From Candidatus Babeliales bacterium (GTDB taxonomy: Bacteria > Babelota > Babeliae > Babelales > JACPOV01): DNA of 64,000 nucleotides. Numbering within the stretch: the stretch's first letter is position 1; every line of letters begins with the position of its first letter. The position numbers and the translations under genes are program-made. Positions 1-8,943 of the stretch are shown in pieces. Under the pieces are notes generated by a model. It was not told where the DNA came from, did not search any database, and was given only the letters and a program-made list of their open reading frames with translations. The DNA lies in assembly GCA_040879965.1 (NCBI GenBank), contig JBBDJI010000013.1, positions 186,001 to 250,000 on the forward strand, written 5' to 3'.

Positions 1-2
1 AA

Positions 3-200
3 AAGTTATTGCTTCCTAGCGCTATAAAACCAAAGGTATTTGGATCATACTTTTTTGTTAATCCATTAAAACCAGGTCTTGGTGGTTTAGAAAAAATTGA
101 ATTGGATCCTCAAATTAGATTAGAAATATCAGATTTATATTTACTACCGAATGGTAAAGCTAAAGCCAAAGTAAAAATTTTCAAATTAGATAGCAAATAA
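3..200 (+). CDS. C-terminal fragment of a small protein, cut by the window edge
   Basis: The frame is open from the first bases and ends at TAA, so only the C-terminal ~65 residues are present. I do not recognise the family. The tail 'LLPNGKAKAKVKIFK' resembles 'LMPNRQAQAIITFKK' in the next gene (body 470-847), so the two are probably tandem paralogues. The TTG at 9 lies inside the frame and need not be the start. Stretches before and after the conserved tail are lysine-rich and strand-like. Confidence 0.6.
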   Translation, partial: KLLLPSAIKPKVFGSYFFVNPLKPGLGGLEKIELDPQIRLEISDLYLLPNGKAKAKVKIFKLDSK

Positions 201-393
201 GAAGAATCTCCCGAGATTTGGAGATTAATTTTGATTCAATCTAGAAATAGGTATAATAATTTTAATAAATCTTGTAAGACTAATTTTTTTGGCTAAAATA
301 AGCCATTTTTTATTGATTTTGTTAATAAGAAATTGATAAATTAAAGGTATAGAGGTCAAATATTTTAGGATATCGAAAAAAAGAGAGAAAATT

Positions 394-847
394 ATGAAGA
401 AAATATTATTACTTATGTCCATTGCACTTTTAACCATAAATAGTTTTATGCGAGGTATGGAGACGGAATATGGCACATCCATTAGAAATTTCACAAGAAG
501 ATCAAAATAAAATAAATAAAGAATTAGGATTTCGTAGAACTCAAAAATTGCAACGAGAAGGTTCCATTACTATTGATGGAAGTTTGGAGATGAAAAATAA
601 TGTAATTTATATTAAATCCGGTTTTTATGATCCTGAGACTGGAAAAGGTGCACTACCTTTTGGCTACACTCAATTTAAACCAGCTTTTGCTACGAATGTT
701 AAAATAAAATTAATGCCGAATAGGCAGGCCCAAGCAATCATTACATTCAAAAAACAAGCCGAAGAAGAGTTTGGAATACCATTCTTCAGGGGTAGAGGTA
801 GAGAAGAATTACCAGAAGAATGGGGACCTTTACCATCCTTTGACTAA
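394..847 (+). pseudogene. Small secreted protein split by a frameshift after its signal peptide
   Basis: An ATG at 394 opens a frame encoding a lipoprotein-like or Sec-type signal (MKKILLLMSIALL...) followed by 'RGMETE', the mature-start motif seen in many secreted proteins here. That frame ends at a stop near 510. The body (125 residues from ATG 470) lies in the next frame. Removing one base around 455-472 would join them. The body resembles the tail of the gene at 3-200. Alternatively translation starts at ATG 470, because GGAG at 459-462 is at ribosome-binding distance. In that case the protein lacks a signal. Function unknown. Confidence 0.55.
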
Positions 848-886
848 AAGCAAATAACTTTTTAATTAAATTAATTGAATAAAAAT

Positions 887-915
887 AAAGAGGCCTGGAA
901 AATCCAGGCCTCTTT
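887..915. terminator. Bidirectional intrinsic terminator
   Basis: Stem GAGGCCTGGA (890-899) pairs with TCCAGGCCTC (903-912) around an AAA loop, with flanking A and T runs on both sides. It lies between convergent genes and can serve both. Confidence 0.85.
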
Positions 916-942
916 TGAACTTGTTTAGTTTTAATTTATAGA

Positions 943-2475
943 TTAAACAAAAGTGAATCCACCTTTTACCCAAATACCCCATTGATCGAGGGCACGGTTA
1001 TTTCTGCCAGAGAATTCAACTTCTCCACCTAAGCCAAGGAACGGTAAATAATCACAATTTTCCCAAGTATACGCAAGATGTGTGAATAATTTGTGTGAAA
1101 CCGCGCCTGGGTTAGTAGCAGATTCAACATTTAAATCGCCAGTAGTAATAAATACTGGTGTGGCTCCATCATCCGGTAATGGTGCAAAATTGCCTTGAAT
1201 ATTGGTAAGGCTTTGTGTGTTATTTGGATTGTTGCCACCAGTTGCAGCCGTATCAGTATTACCAGCGACACCAAATGTATTAGCAGGAATATTTTCTGTG
1301 ATAGTTAAATGCTCACGTGTTCTTCCCCAGATATTGTAGCCAACATCGAAAGTGAAACCACCATTTTGATAATCAAACATAAATGCTGCTTCGCCATGTA
1401 TATCAACACGCACCTGAACATCACGTGTTAAAACATTAGGCCCGAAAAGTATTTCGTTTGCGTACATGCCGGTTGAATCAAAACGTTTGAAAAGCAAGTA
1501 GCGGCTACCAATGCCATTATCTCTTAAATCAAATGTACGTTTCTGTTTTGCGCGGAACATATGATTTACAAAACCTTCATAAAAAATGGCAAATGATTGC
1601 TCACAACCATTATTCCACAATTCGTAATGTCCTGAAATACCGCCCCCAACTTCAACATGTCGGCCGTTACCAACAATCGGTTCAAATACAAACTGTGCAT
1701 CCGGACGAGTGCCAGTTGGCGCCACAACCCATGCATCAAAACCTAAGTGACCACATTCATTGCAAATAAAATCATAACCTAAAACAAAGGTAATATCAGC
1801 AACACCGGTTTTGGTTTGTTTACCGTTAATACGAGCAAAGCGCATTTCTTGTCTTAAATCTGGGAAGTTGGTAGGATCAAGAACTTCGCCTTGAAGTGCT
1901 TGTATAATTGAAGTACGGGGTGATGCGGCAGCCATTGTGTTCCCAAGTTTATTTGCGGCAATAGTTGTGCCAGAAGTCGTACTTGTTTCAGTTAAACGCA
2001 TATCCCAGCTTGTCCAGTTTATAGGAATATCCATTCTAAAATAAAGACCGCGTACCCATTCATCAAGCCCAAGATAGAAATTGATATCTACTACAAAGTT
2101 ACGCACTTCTGGGTTAGCAGTAATTGATCCATCAAAATTATCATTTAAAAATAGATTACGAGCAAAAACATCTACACCAGGTTGTCCTGCGGGGCCAAAA
2201 CGCATAGTATTGGTTTGATTAAAGAAGAAAAATTGGCCTAATTCTTTATCATTATAACTCTGAAAATAATGTGGCGTAATTGCTAAACTACCGTTAATGC
2301 AATCCGTATCACAAAGATGCGTATGGTATCCTTGACCAGCCAACCAACGTGCCAAATTAGATCCTTGAGAACGCTGGGTAAAGAATGTTTTGCCAAATGT
2401 AGGGCTATCGCTTGCATGCAATGCATTACTTACGAGTAATAAAATACTTAAAAAACTTTTTAGTGATCGATTCAT
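943..2475 (-). CDS. Probable outer-membrane beta-barrel protein
   Basis: 510 residues. A signal peptide of about 22 residues ends at 'NALHA'. The rest is rich in aromatic, Gly, Asn and Thr residues in alternating strand-like patterns, and ends 'GGFTFV', like the aromatic terminal strand of outer-membrane proteins. There is a Cys pair (HLCDTDC) near residue 55 and another (CNECG) mid-protein. AAAGGAG precedes the ATG. I recognise the general porin-like type but no named family. It would be surface exposed in a diderm envelope. It is monocistronic, with a terminator at 887-915. Confidence 0.6.
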   Translation of the reverse strand: MNRSLKSFLSILLLVSNALHASDSPTFGKTFFTQRSQGSNLARWLAGQGYHTHLCDTDCINGSLAITPHYFQSYNDKELGQFFFFNQTNTMRFGPAGQPGVDVFARNLFLNDNFDGSITANPEVRNFVVDINFYLGLDEWVRGLYFRMDIPINWTSWDMRLTETSTTSGTTIAANKLGNTMAAASPRTSIIQALQGEVLDPTNFPDLRQEMRFARINGKQTKTGVADITFVLGYDFICNECGHLGFDAWVVAPTGTRPDAQFVFEPIVGNGRHVEVGGGISGHYELWNNGCEQSFAIFYEGFVNHMFRAKQKRTFDLRDNGIGSRYLLFKRFDSTGMYANEILFGPNVLTRDVQVRVDIHGEAAFMFDYQNGGFTFDVGYNIWGRTREHLTITENIPANTFGVAGNTDTAATGGNNPNNTQSLTNIQGNFAPLPDDGATPVFITTGDLNVESATNPGAVSHKLFTHLAYTWENCDYLPFLGLGGEVEFSGRNNRALDQWGIWVKGGFTFV

Positions 2476-2592
2476 AAATTAACTCCTTTTCAAATCCAGT
2501 TGGATTTAAAATTTTTTAAAAAAATTTGGTTTTATTAAAGTAGCAGTAACCATCATTCTTTATTCTATTTATTATTAATTTTTTTTTCTTAT

Positions 2593-2784
2593 GTGCTTGT
2601 GTATCTCCTTTCTTTTTTTGAAAAATATGTTGGCTTTGAGTTGATTTGTCACGTTAATGTAGCGCAAATAAATCGAGATTTCAATTGTTATAAAACGCAA
2701 TTTATCATCGACGCAACAAGTAACGTTCAGTATACTCATGAGCAACTCGTTGTAAAGAATTTATTTGTCAAAAAAAGTTTTTAA
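2593..2784 (+). CDS. Possible small protein upstream of uppP
   Basis: A 63-codon frame starting with GTG and ending 11 bases before uppP. Base composition is less AT-rich than the surrounding spacer, which is mildly coding-like, but no good ribosome binding site precedes the GTG and I recognise no family. It could also be leader sequence of the uppP transcript. Confidence 0.25.
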   Translation: MLVYLLSFFEKYVGFELICHVNVAQINRDFNCYKTQFIIDATSNVQYTHEQLVVKNLFVKKSF

Positions 2785-2795
2785 AGAAAGCTTCT

Positions 2796-3566
2796 ATGGG
2801 GTATTTATTTTTAATTATTTTTTTTTCAATTGTTTTAGAAATGTTTCCGATAAGCAGTTCGGGAAATTTATATTTAATTATACGATTTTTTACGCATTAT
2901 TTATTGTTAGATAACTCAGTAGTGAAATATATTGAATATGCTTGTCATATTCCTGTTTGTATCATTGTCGCGATTTATTTTTTTAAATCTTGGATACGAT
3001 ATCTTTTATTATTTCCTCGATCGCTCTTTATGATCGGAAAAATTTTTTGTTATGGTTTTGTTGTTGAAAGTATTATGGTATTGTTTTTTGTATTTTTTCA
3101 AAATAAACCATGGCTCTCTTCATTTTTGCCAATTGGGTTTTTGATAACGTCAGGTTTACTATTATCATTGCGTTGGTGCGCATCAGGCTGTAAAAAATCA
3201 TGGAATTTAAAATCAGCTTTGTTGTTAGGCATAGCACAAGGCTTGGCATTATTGCCTAGTATTTCACGATTTGGTATAACGTTTGTGGTAGCTCGATGGC
3301 AAGGGTTTTCTGCTCAACGTTCCTTTGAATTATCATGGTTAATTGCATGGCCAATTCAACTAGTTGGTGGATTATTTGGGTTAATTCAATTATATCGATT
3401 TTCAGGTATTCATGTATTGAACCAAGTAAACGGGATGAGTATGCTGATTGCAAGTAGTATTGCATATTTAGGATTATATTTTGTTCATTGGTGTATTACC
3501 ACTAATCGATTATGGTATTTTGCATATTATACTATGATATTGGTGTTAGTGACGTTACTAATATAA
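2796..3566 (+). CDS. uppP: Undecaprenyl-diphosphatase (UppP/BacA family)
   Basis: 256 residues, polytopic. It would dephosphorylate undecaprenyl pyrophosphate to recycle the lipid carrier for peptidoglycan. The first family motif is 'EMFPISSSGNL' at residues 15-25 and the second is 'LPSISRFGIT' around residues 155-165. Two deviations stand out: the usual His of the SS(T/S)GH motif is Asn24, and the first acidic residue of the (E/Q)xxxE motif is Ser11. The enzyme is therefore divergent and may have altered activity. ftsK follows 18 bases downstream, so both are probably cotranscribed. Confidence 0.8.
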   Translation: MGYLFLIIFFSIVLEMFPISSSGNLYLIIRFFTHYLLLDNSVVKYIEYACHIPVCIIVAIYFFKSWIRYLLLFPRSLFMIGKIFCYGFVVESIMVLFFVFFQNKPWLSSFLPIGFLITSGLLLSLRWCASGCKKSWNLKSALLLGIAQGLALLPSISRFGITFVVARWQGFSAQRSFELSWLIAWPIQLVGGLFGLIQLYRFSGIHVLNQVNGMSMLIASSIAYLGLYFVHWCITTNRLWYFAYYTMILVLVTLLI

Positions 3567-3584
3567 TAAAAAAATGGGTGAAAG

Positions 3585-5840
3585 ATGAAAAAAATTGCAT
3601 ATGTATTTATCAATAATATAAAACAAACAGCTTTATTTTTTTTATTGATAACTTTTTCAGTAATTTTTAGCATTATACTTTTATCATTTCATCCGCAAGA
3701 TCCTTCACCTTTTTTTATATCAAGTGAACCACAGTCTATTCAAAATCTATTCGGTTATTGGGGGGCAAGTGTAGCCGCTTTTCTTTTTTTTCTTTTTGGT
3801 ACCGCTGCATTTTTATTAATACCATTGCTTTTATTTATTACCTATATCTGTTTTTTTGGAGACATGAAAATCGAATGGGATCGGTTATGTGCGCTTGTTG
3901 CTTTGATTTTTGTTAGTGCCGCTATTGGTGCACGCTTGCGTGCAATGTTAATACCGCACGCATTCGCACCAGGTGGGGTAATTGGAGATTTATTTGTAAA
4001 AAGTTTGTCATATATATTTGATGATCCAATGATTCCAATTTTTCTTTATAGTGGATTGTTGATTTGTTGTGTATTATTGACACGATTTACCTTAATCTCT
4101 GCCATTTCTTGGTTAAATAGCAAAAGTCATTATCTAAAAATCAGTGCTTATTATAGTTATGTTGTTTTAAAAACAATTGCTTTTCAATGTATGTATGCCA
4201 TTAAAACTATTAAAAAACTATTTATAGATTCAGATAAATTAACCGAATCATGGGAAGAATCTGATTTTGATATAATTATAAAAGAAGAATTGCAAAGCAT
4301 GCAGGAGGAAGATATCTGGAGCACTTTTGAGCCTGTTATGCGAGGTCAATCTGATGAAATTGATCAAGAAATAACCGTTAAGCAAGAAGAAATGACTCAA
4401 GAACTTGGTGAAAATATTCAAGAAGAAAAGATAGAAAAAAAACAACAGAAAAATAAATATACATTACCACCGTTAACATTATGTAAATTACAGCGCAAAA
4501 CATTAACTGATTCGGAGCAAAAAAAAGAATTAGAACAATTGGCACAAGTGCTTGAGGAAAAATTAGCACGCTTTGGTATTGCAGGGCAAGTTACTTCCAT
4601 CAAAATTGGACCAGTTGTTACACTTTTTGAATATCAGCCACATATCGATTCAAAAATAAGTAAAATTATAGCGCTCGAAGATGATTTAGCACTTGCCTTA
4701 CAAGCGACCAGCATTCGTATTATTGCCCCAATTCCTGGAACATCGGTCGTAGGCTTTGAGGTTGCCAACAAGTCACGAAATTTAGTGCATTTATCCACTA
4801 TTTTACATTCAGCTGAATTTTCATCATTTAATGGCAAATTACCATTGGTGCTCGGTGTTGATACGGTTGGTAAAACGGTGATAACTGATTTAACTACTTT
4901 ACCCCACGTGCTTATTGCTGGTTCTACTGGATCGGGCAAATCGGTGGCTATGAATGTTATTTTAACCAGTTTATTATATCGCTGTATGCCTGAATACTTA
5001 AAACTTATTTTAATTGATCCGAAACGGCTTGAATTTGCGCCGTATGCTGATATTCCTCATTTACTATTCCCTATTGTAACTAATCCAAAAGAGGCGGGGC
5101 CAGTATTACAATGGGTGGTGCGTACTATGGAAGAACGATACGAAATAATGGCAACCTGTGGCGTACGTAATATCGCAGATTATAATAAAATTGCAGAAAA
5201 AAAAGATGATTTTGAATCATTTCCTTTTATTGTAGTCATGATTGATGAACTTGCCGATCTTATGATGGTTGCAGGAAAAGAAATTGAAGAGCGGATTGCG
5301 CGTATTGCACAAATGGCTCGTGCTGCCGGCATTCATTTAATAGTTGCTACACAACGACCGTCAGTGGATGTATTAACTGGTATTATTAAAGCAAATTTTC
5401 CAAGCCGTATTTCATTCAAAGTGGCAACTAAAATTGATTCTCGTACCATTTTGGATGCAATTGGCGCCGATAAATTACTTGGCAAAGGTGATATGTTATA
5501 TCTTGATATGTCTTCTCATTTGTGCCGCATTCATGGACCTTATATTTCTGATGATGAAGTTGAACAAATTGCTTCATTTACTCGTGCTCAAAAAAAAGCT
5601 GAATATTTAGACTTATCTGAAGTAGTAAAAACTGAAAACCATGAATTATTAGATGCCGATCAAGAACTTTACGAGCAAGTGTTATGCTTTGTACAATCGA
5701 TTGATGAAATATCGATTTCATTATTACAGCGTCGTTTTAGAATCGGTTATAACCGTTCAGCCCGTATGATCGATTTACTTGAAATGCAAGGAATTATTAT
5801 GCCTAGCCAAGGTGGCAAAACACGTAAAGTAATTCGATAA
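3585..5840 (+). CDS. ftsK: DNA translocase FtsK/SpoIIIE
   Basis: 751 residues, normal for the short FtsK form. It pumps chromosomal DNA through the closing septum. The N-terminal ~190 residues hold about four membrane segments, followed by an acidic, Gln/Lys-rich linker (about 215-290). The alpha/beta motor follows, with Walker A 'AGSTGSGKS' near residue 445 and Walker B 'VVMIDELADL' near 550, then 'ATQRPSVDV'. The C-terminal ~60 residues form the gamma winged helix that reads polar DNA motifs (RRFRIGYNRSARMID). AAATGGGTGAAAG provides the ribosome site. No clear terminator follows. Confidence 0.96.
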   Translation: MKKIAYVFINNIKQTALFFLLITFSVIFSIILLSFHPQDPSPFFISSEPQSIQNLFGYWGASVAAFLFFLFGTAAFLLIPLLLFITYICFFGDMKIEWDRLCALVALIFVSAAIGARLRAMLIPHAFAPGGVIGDLFVKSLSYIFDDPMIPIFLYSGLLICCVLLTRFTLISAISWLNSKSHYLKISAYYSYVVLKTIAFQCMYAIKTIKKLFIDSDKLTESWEESDFDIIIKEELQSMQEEDIWSTFEPVMRGQSDEIDQEITVKQEEMTQELGENIQEEKIEKKQQKNKYTLPPLTLCKLQRKTLTDSEQKKELEQLAQVLEEKLARFGIAGQVTSIKIGPVVTLFEYQPHIDSKISKIIALEDDLALALQATSIRIIAPIPGTSVVGFEVANKSRNLVHLSTILHSAEFSSFNGKLPLVLGVDTVGKTVITDLTTLPHVLIAGSTGSGKSVAMNVILTSLLYRCMPEYLKLILIDPKRLEFAPYADIPHLLFPIVTNPKEAGPVLQWVVRTMEERYEIMATCGVRNIADYNKIAEKKDDFESFPFIVVMIDELADLMMVAGKEIEERIARIAQMARAAGIHLIVATQRPSVDVLTGIIKANFPSRISFKVATKIDSRTILDAIGADKLLGKGDMLYLDMSSHLCRIHGPYISDDEVEQIASFTRAQKKAEYLDLSEVVKTENHELLDADQELYEQVLCFVQSIDEISISLLQRRFRIGYNRSARMIDLLEMQGIIMPSQGGKTRKVIR

Positions 5841-5884
5841 ATAAATTTCAATCGAACCTTAATTTTGCTTAATTTTCTAAATCA

Positions 5885-6060
5885 ATGCATGCATCTACAT
5901 TGAATATTTTGGCCTCATGCCGGCCAAGGCATAAGGGTATTGCTTTGCCCAATACCCTTAACACAAGGGCACCAATGTTCCGTTGGATTGTACTTCCGCT
6001 CATAACGAGAACTCTCATCTTCAGGTTTTCAAACCTTCATCTTCGGACTCGCTACCGGAT
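5885..6060. other. GC-richer structured island between ftsK and a convergent gene
   Basis: This patch is much less AT-rich than its surroundings. It contains a perfect 11-bp stem (5932-5942 with 5950-5960, 7-base loop), a small AGGTTT/AAACCT hairpin (6023-6036) and repeated CATCTTC words around it. No poly-T follows the large stem, so it is not an ordinary terminator. A 70-codon frame crosses it but looks non-coding. It could be a small RNA, a dispersed repeat or a decayed gene. Confidence 0.4.
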
Positions 6061-6115
6061 TATTAAATTAAAAAAATTTATAAAAGTCGTTAGCTGACAC
6101 AAATTGTTTGATTTT

Positions 6116-6766
6116 TTATCTAAAAATTTGATATAGAATAAGACCGCTTGAAAGTGCATAACCCATAAAATTGTATAATGGACTTTCATGCTGGAAAAGG
6201 TTTATCGATGCCAACCGTAAAGATACAATTGCAAACAAATTACGCATGTGGTAAGGGATATAATTTAAGAGTGGTATTTTATCTATTTTTTCATTAATTT
6301 TTTGTGGAATAGCACTTAGTCTTGGCTCATTTTTGATATTTTTATCAATTTCTAGAGCAAGTGTTTTTTCCATATTTTGAAAATATTTGGATGGAAGAAT
6401 GTTTTTATCAGCATTTGAATGAGCACTATTATCGCTTTCGATAAGAAAAGTACAAGTAATAGGAAATTGATCCATATTTAAATTTTCTTGTAATTTTTGA
6501 AATTCGGATTTTAATATTCTTTTTGCAACATCCTGTTTATTGCTCAAATTGTTCCAAAGATTGGAATATTTTGGTTGAGGAATTAAGGCTAATTTCTTTT
6601 GATTAACTACTTCAATGTTATCATTAAAAAACAAAGAATATTCAATTGTAGGTGGTTCTTGTTCAAACTTTACTATTGAATGTAAATGAGGCTCCAGCTT
6701 TATAGGCATTGATTTAATGCATGGAGATATTAAAAGTGCTATTATTGCAAAACTTTTTTTAATCAT
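6116..6766 (-). CDS. Secreted protein with C-terminal membrane segment
   Basis: 216 residues: an N-terminal signal (MIKKSFAIIALLISPCIKS), a mature domain of about 160 residues, and a hydrophobic segment at the extreme C-terminus (FMGYALSSGLILYQIF). The same plan occurs in the four related minus-strand genes up to 10097. Sequence similarity to them is weak apart from the plan. No known family. A secreted protein with a terminal anchor could sit in the outer or a host membrane, but that is inference. Confidence 0.6.
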   Translation of the reverse strand: MIKKSFAIIALLISPCIKSMPIKLEPHLHSIVKFEQEPPTIEYSLFFNDNIEVVNQKKLALIPQPKYSNLWNNLSNKQDVAKRILKSEFQKLQENLNMDQFPITCTFLIESDNSAHSNADKNILPSKYFQNMEKTLALEIDKNIKNEPRLSAIPQKINEKIDKIPLLNYIPYHMRNLFAIVSLRLASINLFQHESPLYNFMGYALSSGLILYQIFR

Positions 6767-6795
6767 CTTTTTTTCATATTTTTATTGTTAAAACT

Positions 6796-6824
6796 AAAAG
6801 GAGCTCGACTAACGAGCTCCTTTT
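6796..6824 (-). terminator. Intrinsic terminator after the 6830-7483 gene
   Basis: 12-bp stem AAAAGGAGCTCG / CGAGCTCCTTTT with a 5-base loop, directly downstream of the minus-strand stop at 6830. On the minus strand the tail is T-rich but interrupted. Confidence 0.75.
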
Positions 6825-6829
6825 TTTAT

Positions 6830-7483
6830 TTATTTTCTACCAAAAAAACTTGGCCATGTAAATTTACATGCAGGAAGTTTATTATATAAATAATTTAGCT
6901 CATTTTGTAATTTGCCAAAATAAAATTGACCATTTAATAAAAAATTATTCAATTGACGTTGTGCCTGATTGGTAAAGTTTTTTACTAGTTCAGGATTGGT
7001 TTTATTTAAGTATAAGTAAGTACCTCCTACAACTAATCCAGCAAAAATTCCAGCACCAAACCAAGTATGTCTTTTGCTATTTGGTTTTGCTTTAGGTTCA
7101 GGAGTAACTTTACTTATTATTTTGTGTAAGCATTGAGAAAGAGCGATTTTTTCAGTTGTTTCTGAAAGATCATTTATTTTCAAAGTAAATGTAAAAAAAT
7201 CATTAGGCGTTGCAATTTCCTTTTCAGTACAACTGAGCCACTGCTCATTGAGAGCTTTTGTTAACAATGATGCATCGTTATAATTAGCAACAGGAATAAG
7301 CAGTTCTTTTTCTGGAACTGTTATTTTTCCGCTATTTAAATCAAAAGTGCCATCAGCTTCGTTTTTTGTTATATCGATTATAATAGTATTTGATTCAACT
7401 TTTTGTAAAGCGGTTTCCATGCCATAAGCCTGACCACTCACTAAACAAAATATAGTAAAGACTGAAAGTAATAATTTATTCAT
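6830..7483 (-). CDS. Secreted protein with internal membrane segment
   Basis: 217 residues. The signal peptide ends in 'GQAYGMETAL', a clear example of the local 'GME' mature-start motif. A mixed alpha/beta mature domain follows, then a Lys/Pro hinge and a glycine-rich membrane segment (about residues 146-164, GAGIFAGLVVGG), and a ~50-residue amphipathic tail after the membrane. It belongs by architecture to the 6116-10097 set. Function unknown. The start is supported by a GGAGGAA-type site (TCCTCC in the plus strand) just upstream. Confidence 0.6.
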   Translation of the reverse strand: MNKLLLSVFTIFCLVSGQAYGMETALQKVESNTIIIDITKNEADGTFDLNSGKITVPEKELLIPVANYNDASLLTKALNEQWLSCTEKEIATPNDFFTFTLKINDLSETTEKIALSQCLHKIISKVTPEPKAKPNSKRHTWFGAGIFAGLVVGGTYLYLNKTNPELVKNFTNQAQRQLNNFLLNGQFYFGKLQNELNYLYNKLPACKFTWPSFFGRK

Positions 7484-7583
7484 AAGAATTCCTCCATGTG
7501 ATATTTAATCATTATACTTAGTTTTTCAAAAAAACAGTTTTTTGTCAAATGGGATAAATGTTTCAAATTGAATGATTAGTAGG

Positions 7584-8366
7584 CTATTTTTTGCTATTAG
7601 CTTTATTATTTAGAAGATTCATATAATAATTGTTGTTGTTCTTTCTGATCATATATATAGCACATGAACAGGCATCTAGGCCTAAAATGTTTTTGGTATT
7701 TATATCAATATTCGGCTGATCAAGTAAAAAATGAAAAATAGTTTTTTGATCATTTTCAATTGCTTGCATGAGCAATGTATAACCTGAATTTTCTTCAGTT
7801 GCATTGATATCTATATTGAGATTTAAATTAAGAAAATTTTTAATTCCCGCTAATAAAATATTTTCATTCATTGAGAACGTTTGATTGATGCAATTATTAT
7901 TTTCAAAAACTGAGGGTTTAGTAAGTGTTGCAGATAAAAGCGTTATAATATTATCTTGGGTTATTTTTTGTTGTGCGATTTGATTATTAAGCCATCCTTT
8001 GATGCCAGATAATTTTGAAAGCGCGAATGCATACAATAAAATAGAATCCTTTTCTTGCAATGCTTGAAGTGGTTCTTCAGTTGGTTTTATGCCAGCTTTT
8101 AATTGGTTAAAAATTATATTAATAGAGGTTGTATTTTGCATTATTGCATTAAATTTTTTATTAAGCTGTGTAATATTACTTAAGTCATTGCCTATTTCAT
8201 TTAAATTACTTGATGAAGCTAAGTAAGAAAGAATTTCTTGATGCAATTCTATTGGAAGATTTTCAAAATAGTTTTTGTCGTCAGCAATATCCATGCCAAA
8301 AGTAAATGACATGTGGTTATAGAGTAAAATGGTATTTATAATAATGAAATAATTTATCATTTTCAT
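7584..8366 (-). CDS. Secreted F-box-like / ankyrin-repeat protein
   Basis: 260 residues from ATG 8366, preceded by AAGGA. A longer frame runs to 8447, but those extra codons overlap the tail of the upstream gene and have no ribosome site. Order: signal ending 'FTFGMDIAD' (residues 1-29); F-box-like segment 'LPIELHQEILSYL' (37-49) with 'QLNKKFNAI' (67-75); helical middle; and C-terminal ankyrin-type repeats (SGYTLLMQAIENDQ, then a second). F-box plus ankyrin is a eukaryotic ubiquitin-ligase adaptor arrangement, so a host-directed role is plausible but inferred. Confidence 0.65.
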   Translation of the reverse strand: MKMINYFIIINTILLYNHMSFTFGMDIADDKNYFENLPIELHQEILSYLASSSNLNEIGNDLSNITQLNKKFNAIMQNTTSINIIFNQLKAGIKPTEEPLQALQEKDSILLYAFALSKLSGIKGWLNNQIAQQKITQDNIITLLSATLTKPSVFENNNCINQTFSMNENILLAGIKNFLNLNLNIDINATEENSGYTLLMQAIENDQKTIFHFLLDQPNIDINTKNILGLDACSCAIYMIRKNNNNYYMNLLNNKANSKK

Positions 8367-8374
8367 GTAATTCC

Positions 8375-8916
8375 TTATTTTTTTATTAAATAATACCAAG
8401 CACTCAATCCAATAGCGGCAAACAATGAGGTGCCAAAAAAAACCCATTTAATAAACGCTTTTGCCAGCTATAGCCTATTTTTTCATCAATGAATGAATTT
8501 ACTTCATTATTAATCCACTGAATCGCATTTTTTTTTCTTGAGTTTTCTGTTGTGCTTAATAAGCTTGCATTTATATATTGCTGCGTTGGTATTATTTCAT
8601 ACAACTTAATTACGATGTTATAGTTTTTATCTTTATCTAAATTCAATTCATTTATATTATTCGCAATTCTTTTTTTGCATAAGTTATTATAAGTACATAA
8701 GTTAAACCAAGAGGGCTTTGGGATTTGAAGAGGCTTTATCTCAGTGTTACCTTGCTGTAGGCTGTAGCCCAGTGTGTTATTTGATTTATCTAAAAATAAA
8801 TCGATTACAATTTTGTTAGCGGTATTTACGGTATTTATTTTTTCAGTTTCCATACCAGAAGCTTGCCTCAATGGTATTAGAATTAGACAAATAAACAATT
8901 TTGATGTTGATTTCAT
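8375..8916 (-). pseudogene. Secreted, C-terminally anchored protein with a frameshift in an A-run
   Basis: As read, the frame encodes 170 residues ending at 8404, starting with a signal that ends 'ASGMETEK'. Its end is abnormal. In another frame the same DNA encodes 'FFGTSLFAAIGLSAWYYL', a membrane segment ending in IKK and a stop at 8375-8377, like the tail of the neighbour at 8944-9450 (LFATSLLAGVGYGIWRYL). One extra A in the minus-strand AAAA (plus-strand TTTT, 8459-8462) restores it. This may be a real mutation, slippage-prone expression or a sequencing error. Confidence 0.65.
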
Positions 8917-8943
8917 ATGTTTTTAACCTTCGTTAATGTTAAA

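Noticed and set aside
225-494. 89-codon minus-strand frame
   Set aside because: Overlaps the signal-peptide frame at 394 and shows only AT-rich low-complexity residues; no ribosome site.
2476-2592. Promoter pair between the outer-membrane gene and uppP
   Set aside because: Only very AT-rich sequence with several equally weak -10 matches; no site stands out.
5885-6097. 70-codon plus-strand frame in the GC-rich island
   Set aside because: Residue pattern looks non-coding, no ribosome site, and the DNA is dominated by hairpins; better described as a structured island.
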